64,000 nucleotides of DNA, from the NCBI GenBank assembly GCA_958450365.1, contig CAUEEP010000299.1, forward strand, positions 124,001 through 188,000, read 5' to 3'. The stretch comes from Mesorhabditis belari (Eukaryota > Nematoda > Chromadorea > Rhabditida > Rhabditidae). The notes beneath the pieces were generated by a model. The model did no database searches, was not told the origin of the DNA, and was given only the letters and a program-made list of their open reading frames with translations. Each line of letters opens with the position of its first letter. Position 1 is the first letter of the stretch. Positions 33,130 through 44,042 of this stretch are shown here, in pieces. The position numbers were made by a program, and so were the translations under genes.

Positions 33130-34285
33130 ATTTCACTTTCCTGAGCAAAATTTACGAGTTTCACCTCGAAATTCGCGAATCTTCAGCGAATAAATTCTTT
33201 AAAATTGAATAAAATTGAATCTTTGTTAGCTGCTTGTTTTTTTTAGAAACTAGATGCAATTCTGCGTTTGCACATATGTAAATTCTTTTGATTTGATGAT
33301 AGACTAGTAACCAAAATAATCCTAAACATTGAGCACCTACTATCCAGCTTTTCTGGCCAACCTATTGGGTTGATGAATTGAAAGCTGCGGTGAATTGGAA
33401 GCTGAATTGGAACACTTGATTCAAAACTATAGCCTAAATATATCTTAAACTTAATCCCAAACACATTATTTTAAGTTAATCTAAATTGAGTGCACAAAAC
33501 GCGTGAGAATGTATGACAGAACCCATGATTTTAATAACAAAAGTCAATAGTAGATTTTATTGGGTTGGTGAATTGGAAGCTGCGAGACTTTGAACTAAAA
33601 TTTATTCAACATAAAACCATGAATTCATTTGAAATAATTTCCATTATTATTGACGACTTCTGCCCATTTTACAGGCAATTTGCGGATTCCTCTTTCGTAG
33701 TAGGATTTTGGTTTGTGTGTGAGACAAGTGTGAGACTCAAAAATGGAGAACTGGAGATGTCCCAGTTTGAGCACTTTCTTCAGAAGAAACCCATTTGGTG
33801 TCAATAGAAAAGTTGTAGAGAATCAGAAATTAGGCTGATACCCAAATTTCCAAAAAGATACACTTAGTAGTTTCACTTAAAATGCAAGTTTTGTTGCAAG
33901 TTATGTGAAAATTCGTAAATTTGACATTTCTTGAAAATCAGTTTTTGAATCGTTCTGAAAATCTGGATATAAGCTTAATTTTTGATTCTCTACAACTTTT
34001 CCATTGATACCAAAATGGGTTTCTTTTGAAGAAAGTGCTCAAACTGTCACAGATGACATTAGCCGGCAGTTTTCAATTCACCAATCCAATATTATCTAAT
34101 CAAAATAATTGTGTTCAAACAAATCAAAATCAAAATCAAAATCAAATCAAAATTTATATATGTGTAAACGCAGAATTGCATCTAGTTTCTAAAAAGACAA
34201 ACAAAATGGGAAAAATTTCAAATTTTAAAGAAGTTATTCGTCCAAAATTGCGAATTTTTGGGTGAAACTAGTAAATTTTGCTAGA
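33130..34285. mobile_element. Palindromic element split by a nested MITE
   Basis: Outer arms: gaaactagatgcaattctgc at 33246 is mirrored by gcagaattgcatctagtttc at 34171, and tttacgagtttcacc at 33149 is mirrored by ggtgaaactagtaaa at 34261. The inner element 33560-34094 has its own inverted ends (see next entry). Confidence 0.8.
33560..34094. mobile_element. Mariner-type MITE nested in a palindrome
   Basis: Left end ttgggttggtgaattggaag, right end inverted (ttttcaattcaccaatccaa). The symmetry continues inside: tgattctctacaacttttcc near 33978 mirrors the region near 33800-33830. TTGGxTTGG-type ends are mariner-like. No intact transposase. Confidence 0.75.
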
Positions 34286-35159
34286 TTTAGCGAAATCTGA
34301 CCCTATCTGGCTTCTGGCGAACTAGATCTGACAAAAAAAAGAGCTAGGCCTAGCCTAAGCTGGTCTAGCTTTACTGTGTAGACCTGACCACAACAAAAGC
34401 TAGATCTAAGCCTGGTGTTGGTGTTGGTGTTGATCTGCTTGACTTGGTTTTGCTTGGACTGATTTACAGACTGTGGGTTTTGCTAGCTGGACACTTGAAA
34501 CAGCTTTGATTTGATCTACAAACGTAGTCTGAAATAAATGACCCTACAACAGTAAAAGCAGAACCTTTAAAGTTATTTATTGAAAAAAATGAACCAACTT
34601 TTAGCTTGACGAGTTCATTGGGTTTTTCGTTTATCCAAAACCCTACGTCATGAACAAATAAAAGAAATGAGAAGTAAGCTAGCTCAAAAACAGTCAAATT
34701 TCAAAATAAGTTTTTCAAAGTTTTTTATTTATTATTGGTTTAAACCATTGATTAAAGAGACAACCCGATAATTATCGGCTTGGCTCTTTAATCTCAATAG
34801 CTTTTTGAGGCCCCAATAGAGTCTTGAGGCCCCAATAGAGTTTTGAGGCCCCAATAGAGTTTTGAAGCCAACTATATCGTTGAAGTGGAAAGTGGAAATC
34901 GGAAATTAAAGTGGAAATCGTTTCATCTAGAAGTGATGGTTAAATTTTCAAAGACTTTAAAATATTTAGCTATTGACGTGTCTGTTAATCAAGAATTGTT
35001 TCAAATTTTCAAATCCAAGAACCAAAGAAACGAAAAAATGAGGAAAATGGGTAATCCAGTCCTATTGTTGCATAGGATGAACAAAAATTTACCTTTTTTT
35101 TCTCAAAATCAAGTAGTCAATGGAGATTTTCACAAGCAAAGATCACAGTTTTTCAAAAA
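34286..35159. other. Intergenic with a short tandem repeat
   Basis: Holds a 3-copy repeat of ttgaggccccaatagag at 34796-34866 and an imperfect palindrome around 34700-34760. Open frames here have no recognisable motif. Confidence 0.4.
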
Positions 35160-35945
35160 AAAATATTTAAATCGATGTTTCTACATTGCAAATTTGTTTG
35201 TATGACCAAAATTTTCTCGGGTGATCTTTGCCATTTGAGAACGAACGAACGACGACGAAGACGATAACTTGAAGGTAACTGTATCGTCGATGGTTCAATG
35301 CCTCGAACACGTAAGTCACAATCGACCCTTTCCAATCGTTGACCGTAGACTAGTCCTGTAAAAGTATCACCAAGATTTAGAACCTCGAAATGTACAAGTC
35401 CTTTGGAATTCCACCAGACACAAAGCCTCACCTTTTTTCGATGTAAGTCGGATTTTAGCGTCGTTTTCGGTGCTTTTCCTGGTCCTAACCACTGTCTTTT
35501 TCTGCTAGTATTATCGTAGTGGATTCACTTTTCATCGGAAGTCAAAATCAAATCCCAAAAACCACTATACTTTGATTTGTTGAGAAGGATTCCCGAGAGA
35601 GTTATTCGAGTTCTTTGTTCGAGCTTTGTTCACATCACCCAAGCCGTGAAGAATCTATTTTCCGGCGCGATTACTTTTCTCCATGTCATGCAAATGTTTT
35701 TCAATTGTTTTATGAGATTTGCGAAACATATCGGCAGCATAGCAGCAGCATTCGAGTTGTTGAACTGGGGTTGTCCTCAACGACAGTACGAAGGTCTTCC
35801 TGGTCGAGCACCTTTGGGGATGTCCTCGTTCCTCGTTTTCTAGATTCACATTTCCATTTCAAAAACACTCAAACCAGTTTCGAATTTGTCGTTCCGATAT
35901 CGGGGGGAAGGAGCAGTTTTTGACCATTTTGCGGCCCGATTTTAG
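35160..35945 (-). pseudogene. Mariner transposase pseudogene
   Basis: Minus strand, N to C: an HTH part (MFRKSHKTIEKHLHDMEK), then LTSDEK followed by a stop where mariners have Trp, then KKVRLCVWWNSKGLVHFEVL, the conserved mariner WW block. The DN and DD catalytic blocks further on are not found. Several frame changes. No terminal inverted repeats seen. Confidence 0.8.
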
Positions 35946-36224
35946 ATAGGTTTTTGTTAATAACTTTTGCTGAAACAAATAGTTTCTGAAAGGTAACGTT
36001 CTAAGCTATCTAAATCTTATTAAATCTAATCTAAATCATGGATATGCTTTGAGGCGGCGTTTGGTACCAAACAAGAATTGAAGATGGTGGAAATTGAATT
36101 GATAATCGAATAAAGAAGAAAAAAAACACCGCTTTTGTAAGACTGATCATCACAATCAAAATAAAACAAATTCAAAAAAGTTTCATTTCAAAAGTAAAAC
36201 TTTAATTAAAAGCAAAGATTAGAG

Positions 36225-36365
36225 TTGCTTTTTAAGATGCTTTGGTTTAGTGATTGAGTGAGATGCTTTGATTTAAGATTTTGAGATGCCTTGGCTTAGT
36301 GATTGAGTGAGATGCTTTGATGTTTTGATTTAAGATTTTGAGATGCTTTGGCTTAGTGATTGGTT
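36225..36365. repeat. Irregular tandem repeat
   Basis: Three copies of a ~50-bp unit containing gatgctttgg, gcttagtgattg and ttaagattttgag, just downstream of receptor C. Confidence 0.8.
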
Positions 36366-36795
36366 TGAATTGAATAAGCTTTTATTTTTGAACCAAAACT
36401 GTTTGTTTGTTTGTTTTATTCCAATCCAGTAGCCTTTTTAGTTCTCGAAGTTTTCGATTTCACTTCGAATAAGTTTTCGAATTCAGTTCTCAATTATTTG
36501 ATGTAAATGTTCTTAGAATAAATGTATCAATTTGAAAAATAGCTGACAATGAATAGATTATCAATATTTTATAGTAACTGGGTTTCAAAAATAGCAAGTT
36601 CTTTATGAATTTGGATTGGATTGGATTTGGATTTACATTGGACATTCGGAGATTTTGAAAACTTCTTTTGGATTCATATTGAGAGCAACTTTTGGTTGCT
36701 TTTGGTTGCAAGTTCTTGAAAGTTTTCATATCAATCACAAAACCTTTTAAAGAAAAGCTTCTTTTATTAAAACTCTTTAAAATCCATTTCCCCAT

Positions 36796-39700
36796 TCAAT
36801 TCCACATTTGTTCCAATTGTTTAAAGTAGAGATTTGATTCGTCAACATTATTGTACTTGATTTTCTTCCCGAGAACGTTGCGTAAATCTCCATTGCTTGT
36901 AATAGGCTAAAGATATTCAGTTAATGAAAAAAAAAGCTTTAAAATGTAAAATTCAACACTTACAGCTTTTCTAAACAGGCTTAGAAATCTTTTCTTCAAT
37001 GATGGCTCCAAAAATATTGTCATCCACATTTGGAAAGCGATCTAAAAATAAAAATAAACTTCAATGAGATGCTTTTACTTGTAATTGAATCAAATAAAAA
37101 AAGATATAAGAATAAAAAGTTTGCGTAAACAGTGAATATTCGACAAAAATCTCATAAAAAGCCACTAAGAGAATTGAAGTGAGACATTTATAGGGAGCCA
37201 GGTAGAGAAGTAGGTGAGAGGCTTTGAAATTCTCTTGAGTGTTGTATCTGAAGAGATGCGAACATTGAGGTAAATGAATTCTAAGCGATTTATCACCAAA
37301 TCGATAGCAAATTTAGCATCTAATCTCTCACCTGGCTTCAACAGTGGCATGTCTTTCGTTGAAAACTAAATAATATCGCTCTTTGCACACAAAGTGAAGC
37401 TTGATAAAGAACTGAATTTTAAAGTTTAAGAAAAAACAAAGCTTTAGAAAATCACTAAATAAATGGATTGGATGTTATTTGGTAAATCTAAGGGAATTGT
37501 TTTCTATTTCAGTAGGGAATTGGGGCAATAGAAGTCGAAAGCTACCTAAGTGCAGCAGGATTATTAGGTGCAGCAGGATTATTAGGTGCAGTAGGATTAT
37601 TAGGTGCAGCAGGTGCAGCAGGATTATTACAACCGCCACAGGATTATTAGAACCGCCACAATGTTAGTTTCAACAACTATCTCGACATGCTTAAGAAAGC
37701 TCTTCTTCCGTGAGCCAAAAATCACTCTGGCAACAGGATTTGGTGTTTTATGTAGGATGATATACTCACAAGTCTCGAGTGGTTCAGGACAGCATTCCCG
37801 GTTTGGCCACCTTTAGTGGCCACCCTCAAGTCCCGATCCTAATCAGATGGATTTCAATGTTTGGAATGTTCTTAAAGCAAAAATGTTCTCAAAACCGTAT
37901 TCCAGCATCAATTCGATGAAGAAATCTCTTCAATAAGCATTAATAAACTCGATCTCGCTTAGCCACATTGGATTTATTTCCCAAATGTCACCCGGCTTCC
38001 ATTTCTGCTCATAGAGATCTTTTCAAAAGTTTTTCTTATTTAATATATCTTTAAAAATCAATTGTTAAAGTTTTTGAGTTGATTTCTCTTTTATCGGTTT
38101 CTATCCTTAAAAAATATTGGTTGCAATACAGGCGAAAGTTCTGTCCTTTTTAGAATTCTCTTTAAAATTCTCTGATTGATTTTATTTCATAAGTGTTTAT
38201 AGCCAAAAGATAGCCAATCTTTTACAGAATTTAAATCTTATTACATTTTTAAAATAACTTTTTTAGATTTTGAGTTATCGTTATTCTGTGCTCTTCGAAA
38301 GTATCTCTGGTCGCACACGATGAACGACACGTTTCAACAGATCAGACTGTGCTTTTCTAACTGATCTAGCTGATCAGACTTTCTTAAACTGTGTGCTGAT
38401 GGATAAAAAACTTTGTAAAAGATGTTTTTAAGAAAAAAACTACCGTACTTCTACTCTACTTTTATCGAAAATGAGAGCTTAACTTTATTGCTACAGTAAT
38501 CCAGTGTAAAAGAGGTAAAATTGATGTAAAAGATGCTAAAAGCTACTGTACTTTTCCGGTTTTTATCAAGGAAACGAAATGCTTTAGTTTTTCAAGCATT
38601 TTCCTTTAAAGGATCGAGGTAAAGGATGTTAAAAGTTACCGTATTCTTCTACAGGATCCGGCGAAAGTTCTGTCCTTTTTAGAATTCTCTTTAAAATTCT
38701 CTGATTGATTTTATTCCATAAGTGTTTATAGCCAAAATATAGCCAATCTTTTACAGAATTTAAATCTTATTACATTTTTTAAATAACTTTTTTAGATTTT
38801 AAGTTATCGTTACTCTGTGCTCTTCGAAAGTATCTCTGCTTGCATACATTTTTGCGCTTTTTCGTTGCAATAATTAAACTTGAAAACTATTGTTGTATTT
38901 TAGTTTGAAACTGATAAACAATTTTTTTTGAATACTCCTAATCATCTAAGCTCTAAGTTTGACAGATTTTTTTATACTGGTAACACTAATAACTGGTACA
39001 GAGCTCAGGCAAATTGTGATAACTCAAAGCTATTTAAAAAAGGTAATAAGCTTTCAATTCTGTGAAAAATTGGGTATCTTTTGAGTATAAACACTTATAA
39101 AATAATAACAATTAGATATTCAAATCGAGGATTTAAAAAGAACAGAAGTTTCGTCGTATCCTGTATAATCTAAGGTCTAGACTATCGTTGCATCGTTGTC
39201 AAAATGATCTAGCTGTTATTGGAATGTCTATTTTTCAAATAAAAACTCATACCAAGACGCCGATAAAAGAAATCGTATAAGCAGCAACAAATGGAAGCCA
39301 ATCCGGCAGAATGCGCCAGTAGAAAATTGTCGCCTCAAACAAGACACTAGTGAGCTGAAAGTCTTTCATTATTTGCAAAAGAATCAATTTTATAATAAAA
39401 CATAGTACTATTATAGCAAATAAAGCAACACAGTACTTCAGGTAGTACTAGTTAGGGATACTATAGTGAGTACAGTGCTTACAGTAATACTCATAGTCAA
39501 GCTCACCGTTGAAGTCAACAACCAAAGACTGAGTCGATTATTTGAATACTTTTGCTCATATGTTTCTAAATTTTTCATTGCTATATATCGCTCAATCGCG
39601 TATCCAATTGTCATATGCAGTGAGACACCGATCACTAAAATTTCAATACTTTACTGATTACTCATTTACTGAAAACTTGACTGAAATCTCTAGAGATCTT

Positions 39701-41892
39701 AGTTAAAACGTACTTGACTCAGAAACAAAAGAAATCATTTGAAACATAACTCCATCAAGGAGATCAAATGTTTGTAGAATGTGACGAATGAGTCGAATTA
39801 GAGTCGATAAAGAGAGTACAAATGGTTGAGAGAGGAGGAGAGTGGTGAGGTTTGGATGGAAAACCTGAAAGGAATTGATCAAATGTAGATTTATCATTTG
39901 TCTCCAACGGTTAAAGCAACAATCAATTGTCTAAAATTAAGTATTAGACTTGGATTAAGACTTGGTCCTTTCCGGAAATCTTTTCTTGTCAATTCCTTCA
40001 CTTCTTTAGTACTAATAGACGTGGTTTTGATTTTCAAGTAGGCCCAGTTCTAAAGACCCAAATATTTCCTTCTTTCTTTCTTCTTTTCTTTCTTCTTTTC
40101 TTCTTCCCCTTGTCTTTCCCTCTTTCTCTTAGCAAATTAAGGTACCAAATAGCTCAATGGTTAGAGCAATGGCCTGGAAAGCAAGGGGTCGAGTGTTCAA
40201 TCACCACTCCAGAAATCTACCTTTTCTTGCCAATTCCTTCACTTCTTTATTAGCTATGCAAATATCGCTAAAGTCTCACTACCGATACTAGTACCAGTAC
40301 CAATATGCAAAGCTACCGGGTGCGTCATAATTATTCATAACATTCTTCAAGTTTTTTTTTGCATATTTCCTTGGGATTTTTGTTGTTTTGTCGACATTGG
40401 ACATTCCAACAGGATGGAGCTTTTGCCCATAAGGTTTGTTTTGTCCAAGATCGGTGCCGACAGAACTTCCCAGACTTTATCGTGTTTGCTCAATGGCCAC
40501 CCAGCTCGCTGGATCTCAATCAAATGGATTTTTCTGCTTAGACAGTCCTTGAGATAAAATCTCGTTCATAAAAGCATCGATTCTTTGAAGAAAGTCCTGC
40601 AGTAGGATTGGGCAGACATTACCTACTTGCGTGCCACGGTAGACGCATTCCCAAAAGGCTATTGGACATTTGATAATCCCCGTGCCTTTTGCCATTGGCA
40701 ATCTATCTTTGAGCTCAAATATCTTGGTGTTGGGCTGTTCAATTTAAATGTTCTTGGTATCATTGGATTTGCCAAGTCTTTCTCTGTCGATTGGCAGAAA
40801 AACTATTTAAGTTGAACAGCTCAACACCAAGATACGTGGGCTCAAAGTTAGATTGCCAATGGCAAAAGGGGCGGGGCGACGGACATCTGACACGCCGCGC
40901 CCCCTTTGCCATTGGCAATTTAACTTTAAGCTCCTTGGTGCTGGACTGTCAGATTTAAATAGCTTTTGTACCAATCAATAGAGAATGACTTGGCGCATCC
41001 AATGATACAAAGAACATGTAAATTAAACAGCCCAACACCAAGGTATTTGAGCTCAAAGTTAGATTACAAGGTTTTTGGATAGAAAACCAGTGTTCGATTT
41101 ATTAGGTTGATGCATAAGTCTTTTCGTTTTTTTCGTACTTCTGTTAAAAAGTAACAAATTCACCAATTAATCTATAGTTTGCTCTATAAAAAAGTGTTTT
41201 TTTGTTCAATTTGCATCTTTTTAAATCAATTTCGGTTCACTTTCAAGCAAATTCGAGAGTGAAAAACGCCTTTTTCGTAAAAATCTATAAAAAACTCTAC
41301 GGAAAAATTGGCTGAATGAATTTCTCTGAAATTTTGGCGAAATATCAAACGTTTTTTTCTCTATCTTTTATCTATTGACACGAAGATAGGTTTTCTTTAG
41401 CTAAGGTGTCTAAACCGCATCATCGAGTTAGCCCTTTTTGACTACCCGACTTCATACTCTCAAGAAAATCCAGGCATAAAATATTTTTAAACCCGTTTTA
41501 ATGTTATTTTGCAGAAAAATAATTGGTTTTTCTAATGAAATCAACCGTAGTTTAATTGGTGCATTTGCTGGCTTGAAACGGCAGACGAAAAGGAACGAAA
41601 AGACTTATGCATCAACCTAATAGTTCTAACGTATCTTCTAAAAAATACAAAGCCATAAGATTGCTTGATTGATTTATTCAAACACTTTGCCCTTTATTTA
41701 CCCGTTTTGTAAACAAGAGATAGCAATAAGGGATAAACGTAAGCTCCAATAACAAAAACGAGAAGCATTCAATGATCTAAATATTGAAAAACATAGCTAA
41801 TAATCAGCTAATAATAATTAAAAATTTACCTGGAATACAGGAAAATATTCTTCAAGAAAAGCTGGATGCACGAGAGCTCCGTGTTGACTCAT
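36796..41892 (-). CDS. 7TM chemoreceptor, sre-like (copy C), apparent frameshift
   Basis: Nine exons match copies A and B: 41830-41892, 41702-41776, 39714-39864, 39507-39634, 39252-39354, 37332-37411, 37079-37247, 36964-37041 and 36796-36906. Motifs are MSQHGALVHPAFLEEYFPVF, VFHPNLTTLLLSQP, TIGYAIERYIAMKNLETYEQ, YWRILPDWLPFVAAYTI, VCKERYYLVFNERHATVEAR, YNTQENFKASHLLLYLAPYK, QMWMTIFLEP and a C-terminus LYFKQLEQMWN. Exon 5 is 103 bases, whereas both paralogues have 102. An extra A at about 39300 (in ccaaatccgg) breaks the frame, so this copy may be a recent pseudogene unless it is an assembly error. The splice signals and other exons look intact. Introns hold transposase remnants, a palindromic MITE and a 519-bp mariner MITE. 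Confidence 0.75.
37545..37650. repeat. 18-bp tandem repeat
   Basis: Copies of ggattattaggtgcagca in an intron of receptor C, ending in a variant with aaccgccacag twice. Confidence 0.85.
37790..37985 (+). pseudogene. Tc/mariner-superfamily transposase remnant
   Basis: Reads WPPSSPDPNQMDFNVWNVLK then SSINSMKKSLQ, the last catalytic block (WPPSSPDLNPxDY) and following helix of a transposase. A stop follows. Same family as 40385-40690. Confidence 0.7.
38100..39130. repeat. Direct and inverted repeats in receptor C intron
   Basis: 38110-38290 is repeated directly at 38659-38840 (shared gcgaaagttctgtccttttt). The latter is partly mirrored at 38990-39105 (ataagtgtttatagcc against gagtataaacacttat). 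38318-38670 also matches 27398-27770. Likely a small mobile or rearranged element. Confidence 0.7.
40142..40214 (+). repeat. tRNA-like sequence
   Basis: AATAGCTCAATGGTTAGAGC (A box) and CGAGTGTTCAATCACC (altered B box) at tRNA spacing (about 73 bases). The anticodon stem is poor. In receptor C intron 2. Confidence 0.5.
40385..40690 (+). pseudogene. Tc/mariner-superfamily transposase remnant
   Basis: Reads TFQQDGAFAHKVCFVQDRC, then WPPSSLDLNQMDFS, then SIDSLKKVLQ-stop-DWADI and RATVDAFPKRL: the second and third catalytic blocks and C-terminus of a transposase, broken by stops and frame changes. Confidence 0.8.
40665..41075. mobile_element. Palindromic MITE(s) with 'ttggtgttgggctg' ends
   Basis: gccattggcaatctatctttga near 40691 and aatatcttggtgttgggctg near 40719 are each mirrored (40821-40870), and again in a second palindrome to 41065. 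The GC-rich centre (ggggcggggcgacggac) joins two hairpins. Confidence 0.75.
41102..41620. mobile_element. 519-bp mariner-type MITE, copy 1
   Basis: Ends ttaggttgatgcataagtct (inverted at the right end), flanked by TA. Exactly the same length as 47537-48055 and 54145-54663, with very few differences. No ORF, so non-autonomous and probably recently active. In receptor C intron 1. Confidence 0.92.
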
Positions 41893-42164
41893 GAAAAGTT
41901 TAAATTCAAATTTAAGAATAAATTTTACAGTAAAGTTTTGAAATCAATCTTTACAAATGGTGTTCTTTTTGGAACCGAAATTTCAATACATTGTTTTTGC
42001 AGACTTTTTCATCTTGACTACAGATTGGCTCGTTTTACTTTGAATCCGCTGGGATTTGATGAGAAATTAGTACTTTTTGAAGGGAAATCTTTGTCTACAG
42101 AGTGTTCAATAATTAATCAAAACTTAGAGCTCAAGAATCATCAGAGAACTCTTCCTCTTCGACA

Positions 42165-42660
42165 CACCTCTTCGGCAGCACTGTCCTCCCGGCACTCCGC
42201 TACGGGACAGAGACCTGGGCCACGACACAGACCGCTGAACGACCCCTGAGAACGACGCATCGAGCCCTTGAAAGGAACCTCCTCGGGTACAATAGGAAGA
42301 CGCAGCTCGACCAAGACCTAAGAAGTACGGATATGCGCCAGCTCTCGGAACTCAGAGATCCAGTGGAAGTGATTGAGAGAGAAAGACTCAGATGGGCCGG
42401 CCACGTAGCCAGAAGAACAGACGACAGATGGACGATACGGATCACAGAGTGGCTACCACGAGACCTGAAGAGGCCCATCGGAAGACCGGCAACGAGGTGG
42501 AGCACAAGAGTGGCAGAGACGGTCAGAGAAAGGATGGCTAGAGTGCAACCACCATCAGCACCAGCAAGTCGAAGACTTCGAACCAGGAACAATCAAGCTA
42601 GGAAACACTGGATGACAATAGCAAGGGATAGAGAAATGTGGAAGCAGGTTGTGATCTGCG
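42165..42660 (+). pseudogene. Non-LTR retrotransposon (RTE-like) 3' end fragment
   Basis: One frame reads ALRYGTETWATTQTAE, ALERNLLGYNRKTQLDQDLR, RLRWAGHVARRTDD, TEWLPRDLKRPIGRPATRW and IARDREMWKQ. This is the C-terminal tail that follows the reverse transcriptase in RTE/CR1-type non-LTR elements. The segment is much more GC-rich than its neighbours. The endonuclease and RT core are absent: a 5'-truncated insertion, just upstream of receptor C. Confidence 0.85.
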
Positions 42661-42973
42661 CAAATAGATCAAAAAAAAGGCAGGAAAAGTTTTTTTCATC
42701 AAACCTAAGAATCCCCTGTAGAAAAATATTTAAATTTTCTATTAAAACAAAGCGTGAGATGATTGCAGATTTGAGCGTTGAGTTACACTTAAAATCCCGA
42801 GCCCGGGTAATTATTGAGTATTCTGTAGATTGAAGTGTGCATCGTAGACATGCGATCCGATCAATCCGACCGGATCTCACTTTTGCCTTTTGGCAAAGTT
42901 GGCAAAATACGTTCAGCTTTCCTTAAACCAATTCTAAAACTTTTAGTATCATTTAGAAAAAAATTAGCTATCG

Positions 42974-43166
42974 CTAATAGTAGTGCACTTTGAGTTTCGT
43001 CTAAATTCCTCGAAATCTCAAAAACCGCTTATCAAAACCTATCGATGTGGTGTCGAAAAATGTAGCTGAGGATGAGATCTTGTGGGGGATTTGAGTGTTG
43101 AGCTTCTGGGGAAACTTGGAAACCGTAAAATAGTGATTAACTCGGCTGCACTGGTGCACTACTAGG
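42974..43166. mobile_element. MITE, 'accgtatt' family short form, degraded
   Basis: Body (cctatcgatgtgg, gtagctgaggatgagatct, cttggaaaccgtaaaatag) matches the family, but both ends are eroded. Confidence 0.7.
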
Positions 43167-43299
43167 AAATAATCAGGGAAAAACATCTAATCTACAACCT
43201 AAAGTTGCTCAAAGAATCAGTATCTAAAACTATAAGATGCACCAGATTTCGACTCATATTTCATAGTTTCAGTATAAGTTAGTTTCGTAGTTAGTTAGT

Positions 43300-43513
43300 A
43301 CCGTATTCTCTCTAATATTCGTGCACCCTGAGCGTCGTTTTAATTCCTCGAAATCTCGAAAACCGCTTATCAGAACCTATCGATGTGGGGTCGAAAAATG
43401 TAGCTGACGATGAGATCTAGGGGGGGATTAGAGTGTTGAGCTTCTGCAAAAGCTTGAAAACCGTAAAATAGTCACCAACTCGGCTCGACTGAGAGATTAG
43501 AGAGACTACGGTA
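43300..43513. mobile_element. MITE, 'accgtatt' family short form
   Basis: accgtattctctctaatatt at the left, inverted at the right (attagagagactacggt). Same body as 44529-44749. Confidence 0.85.
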
Positions 43514-44042
43514 TGTCCAAATTTGACCAACTTTGTTTTTTGTTAATTTATTTTGCAGAAAACATGTTGCCGAGTCCAAATCACTACATGTAAACTCTTC
43601 AAAGTGTTTGATTCAATAAATGTTTAGTGGTAAGTAGTTACAATCCTTTGAGTACAAATTCAGCTGCAGAAGGATCCTCTTAAAGTAGTACTACAAGCTT
43701 TTGTCAAATATTTCCTTGGGTTTGAGCCTCATCATTGCCATTGATAATGCAAAGCCTTAAGCCTAAAAAGGCTTTGAAAAACTTAAAGCTAAAAACATAA
43801 AGCTCTATAACTTTGTACATTTTTCTGTTTCTTTTTCTTGGAAGTCTTTCCCGAGGCAATGGGTTTGTAGTTTGTAGCCAAAATCGGCCTGTTTCTCTCT
43901 TTTGCTCTCTATTTCATAGCATAAGCAAAAAATTGCAAACGTAATTGTTTACAACAATTCATTTTCGTTTTTCTATAACTTTTCATCAAGTATATTCAGT
44001 ATCTTTACAAGTTTATATTTATTTTGAAAAATTTTAGTAAAA
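43514..44042. other. Upstream region of the Tudor gene
   Basis: AT-rich. No exon recognised before the ATG at 44043. It should contain the promoter, but no TATA-type element stands out. Confidence 0.35.

Noticed and set aside
35577..35923. Plus-strand open frames of 88 and 102 codons
   Set aside because: Shadows of the mariner transposase remnant, which reads on the minus strand.
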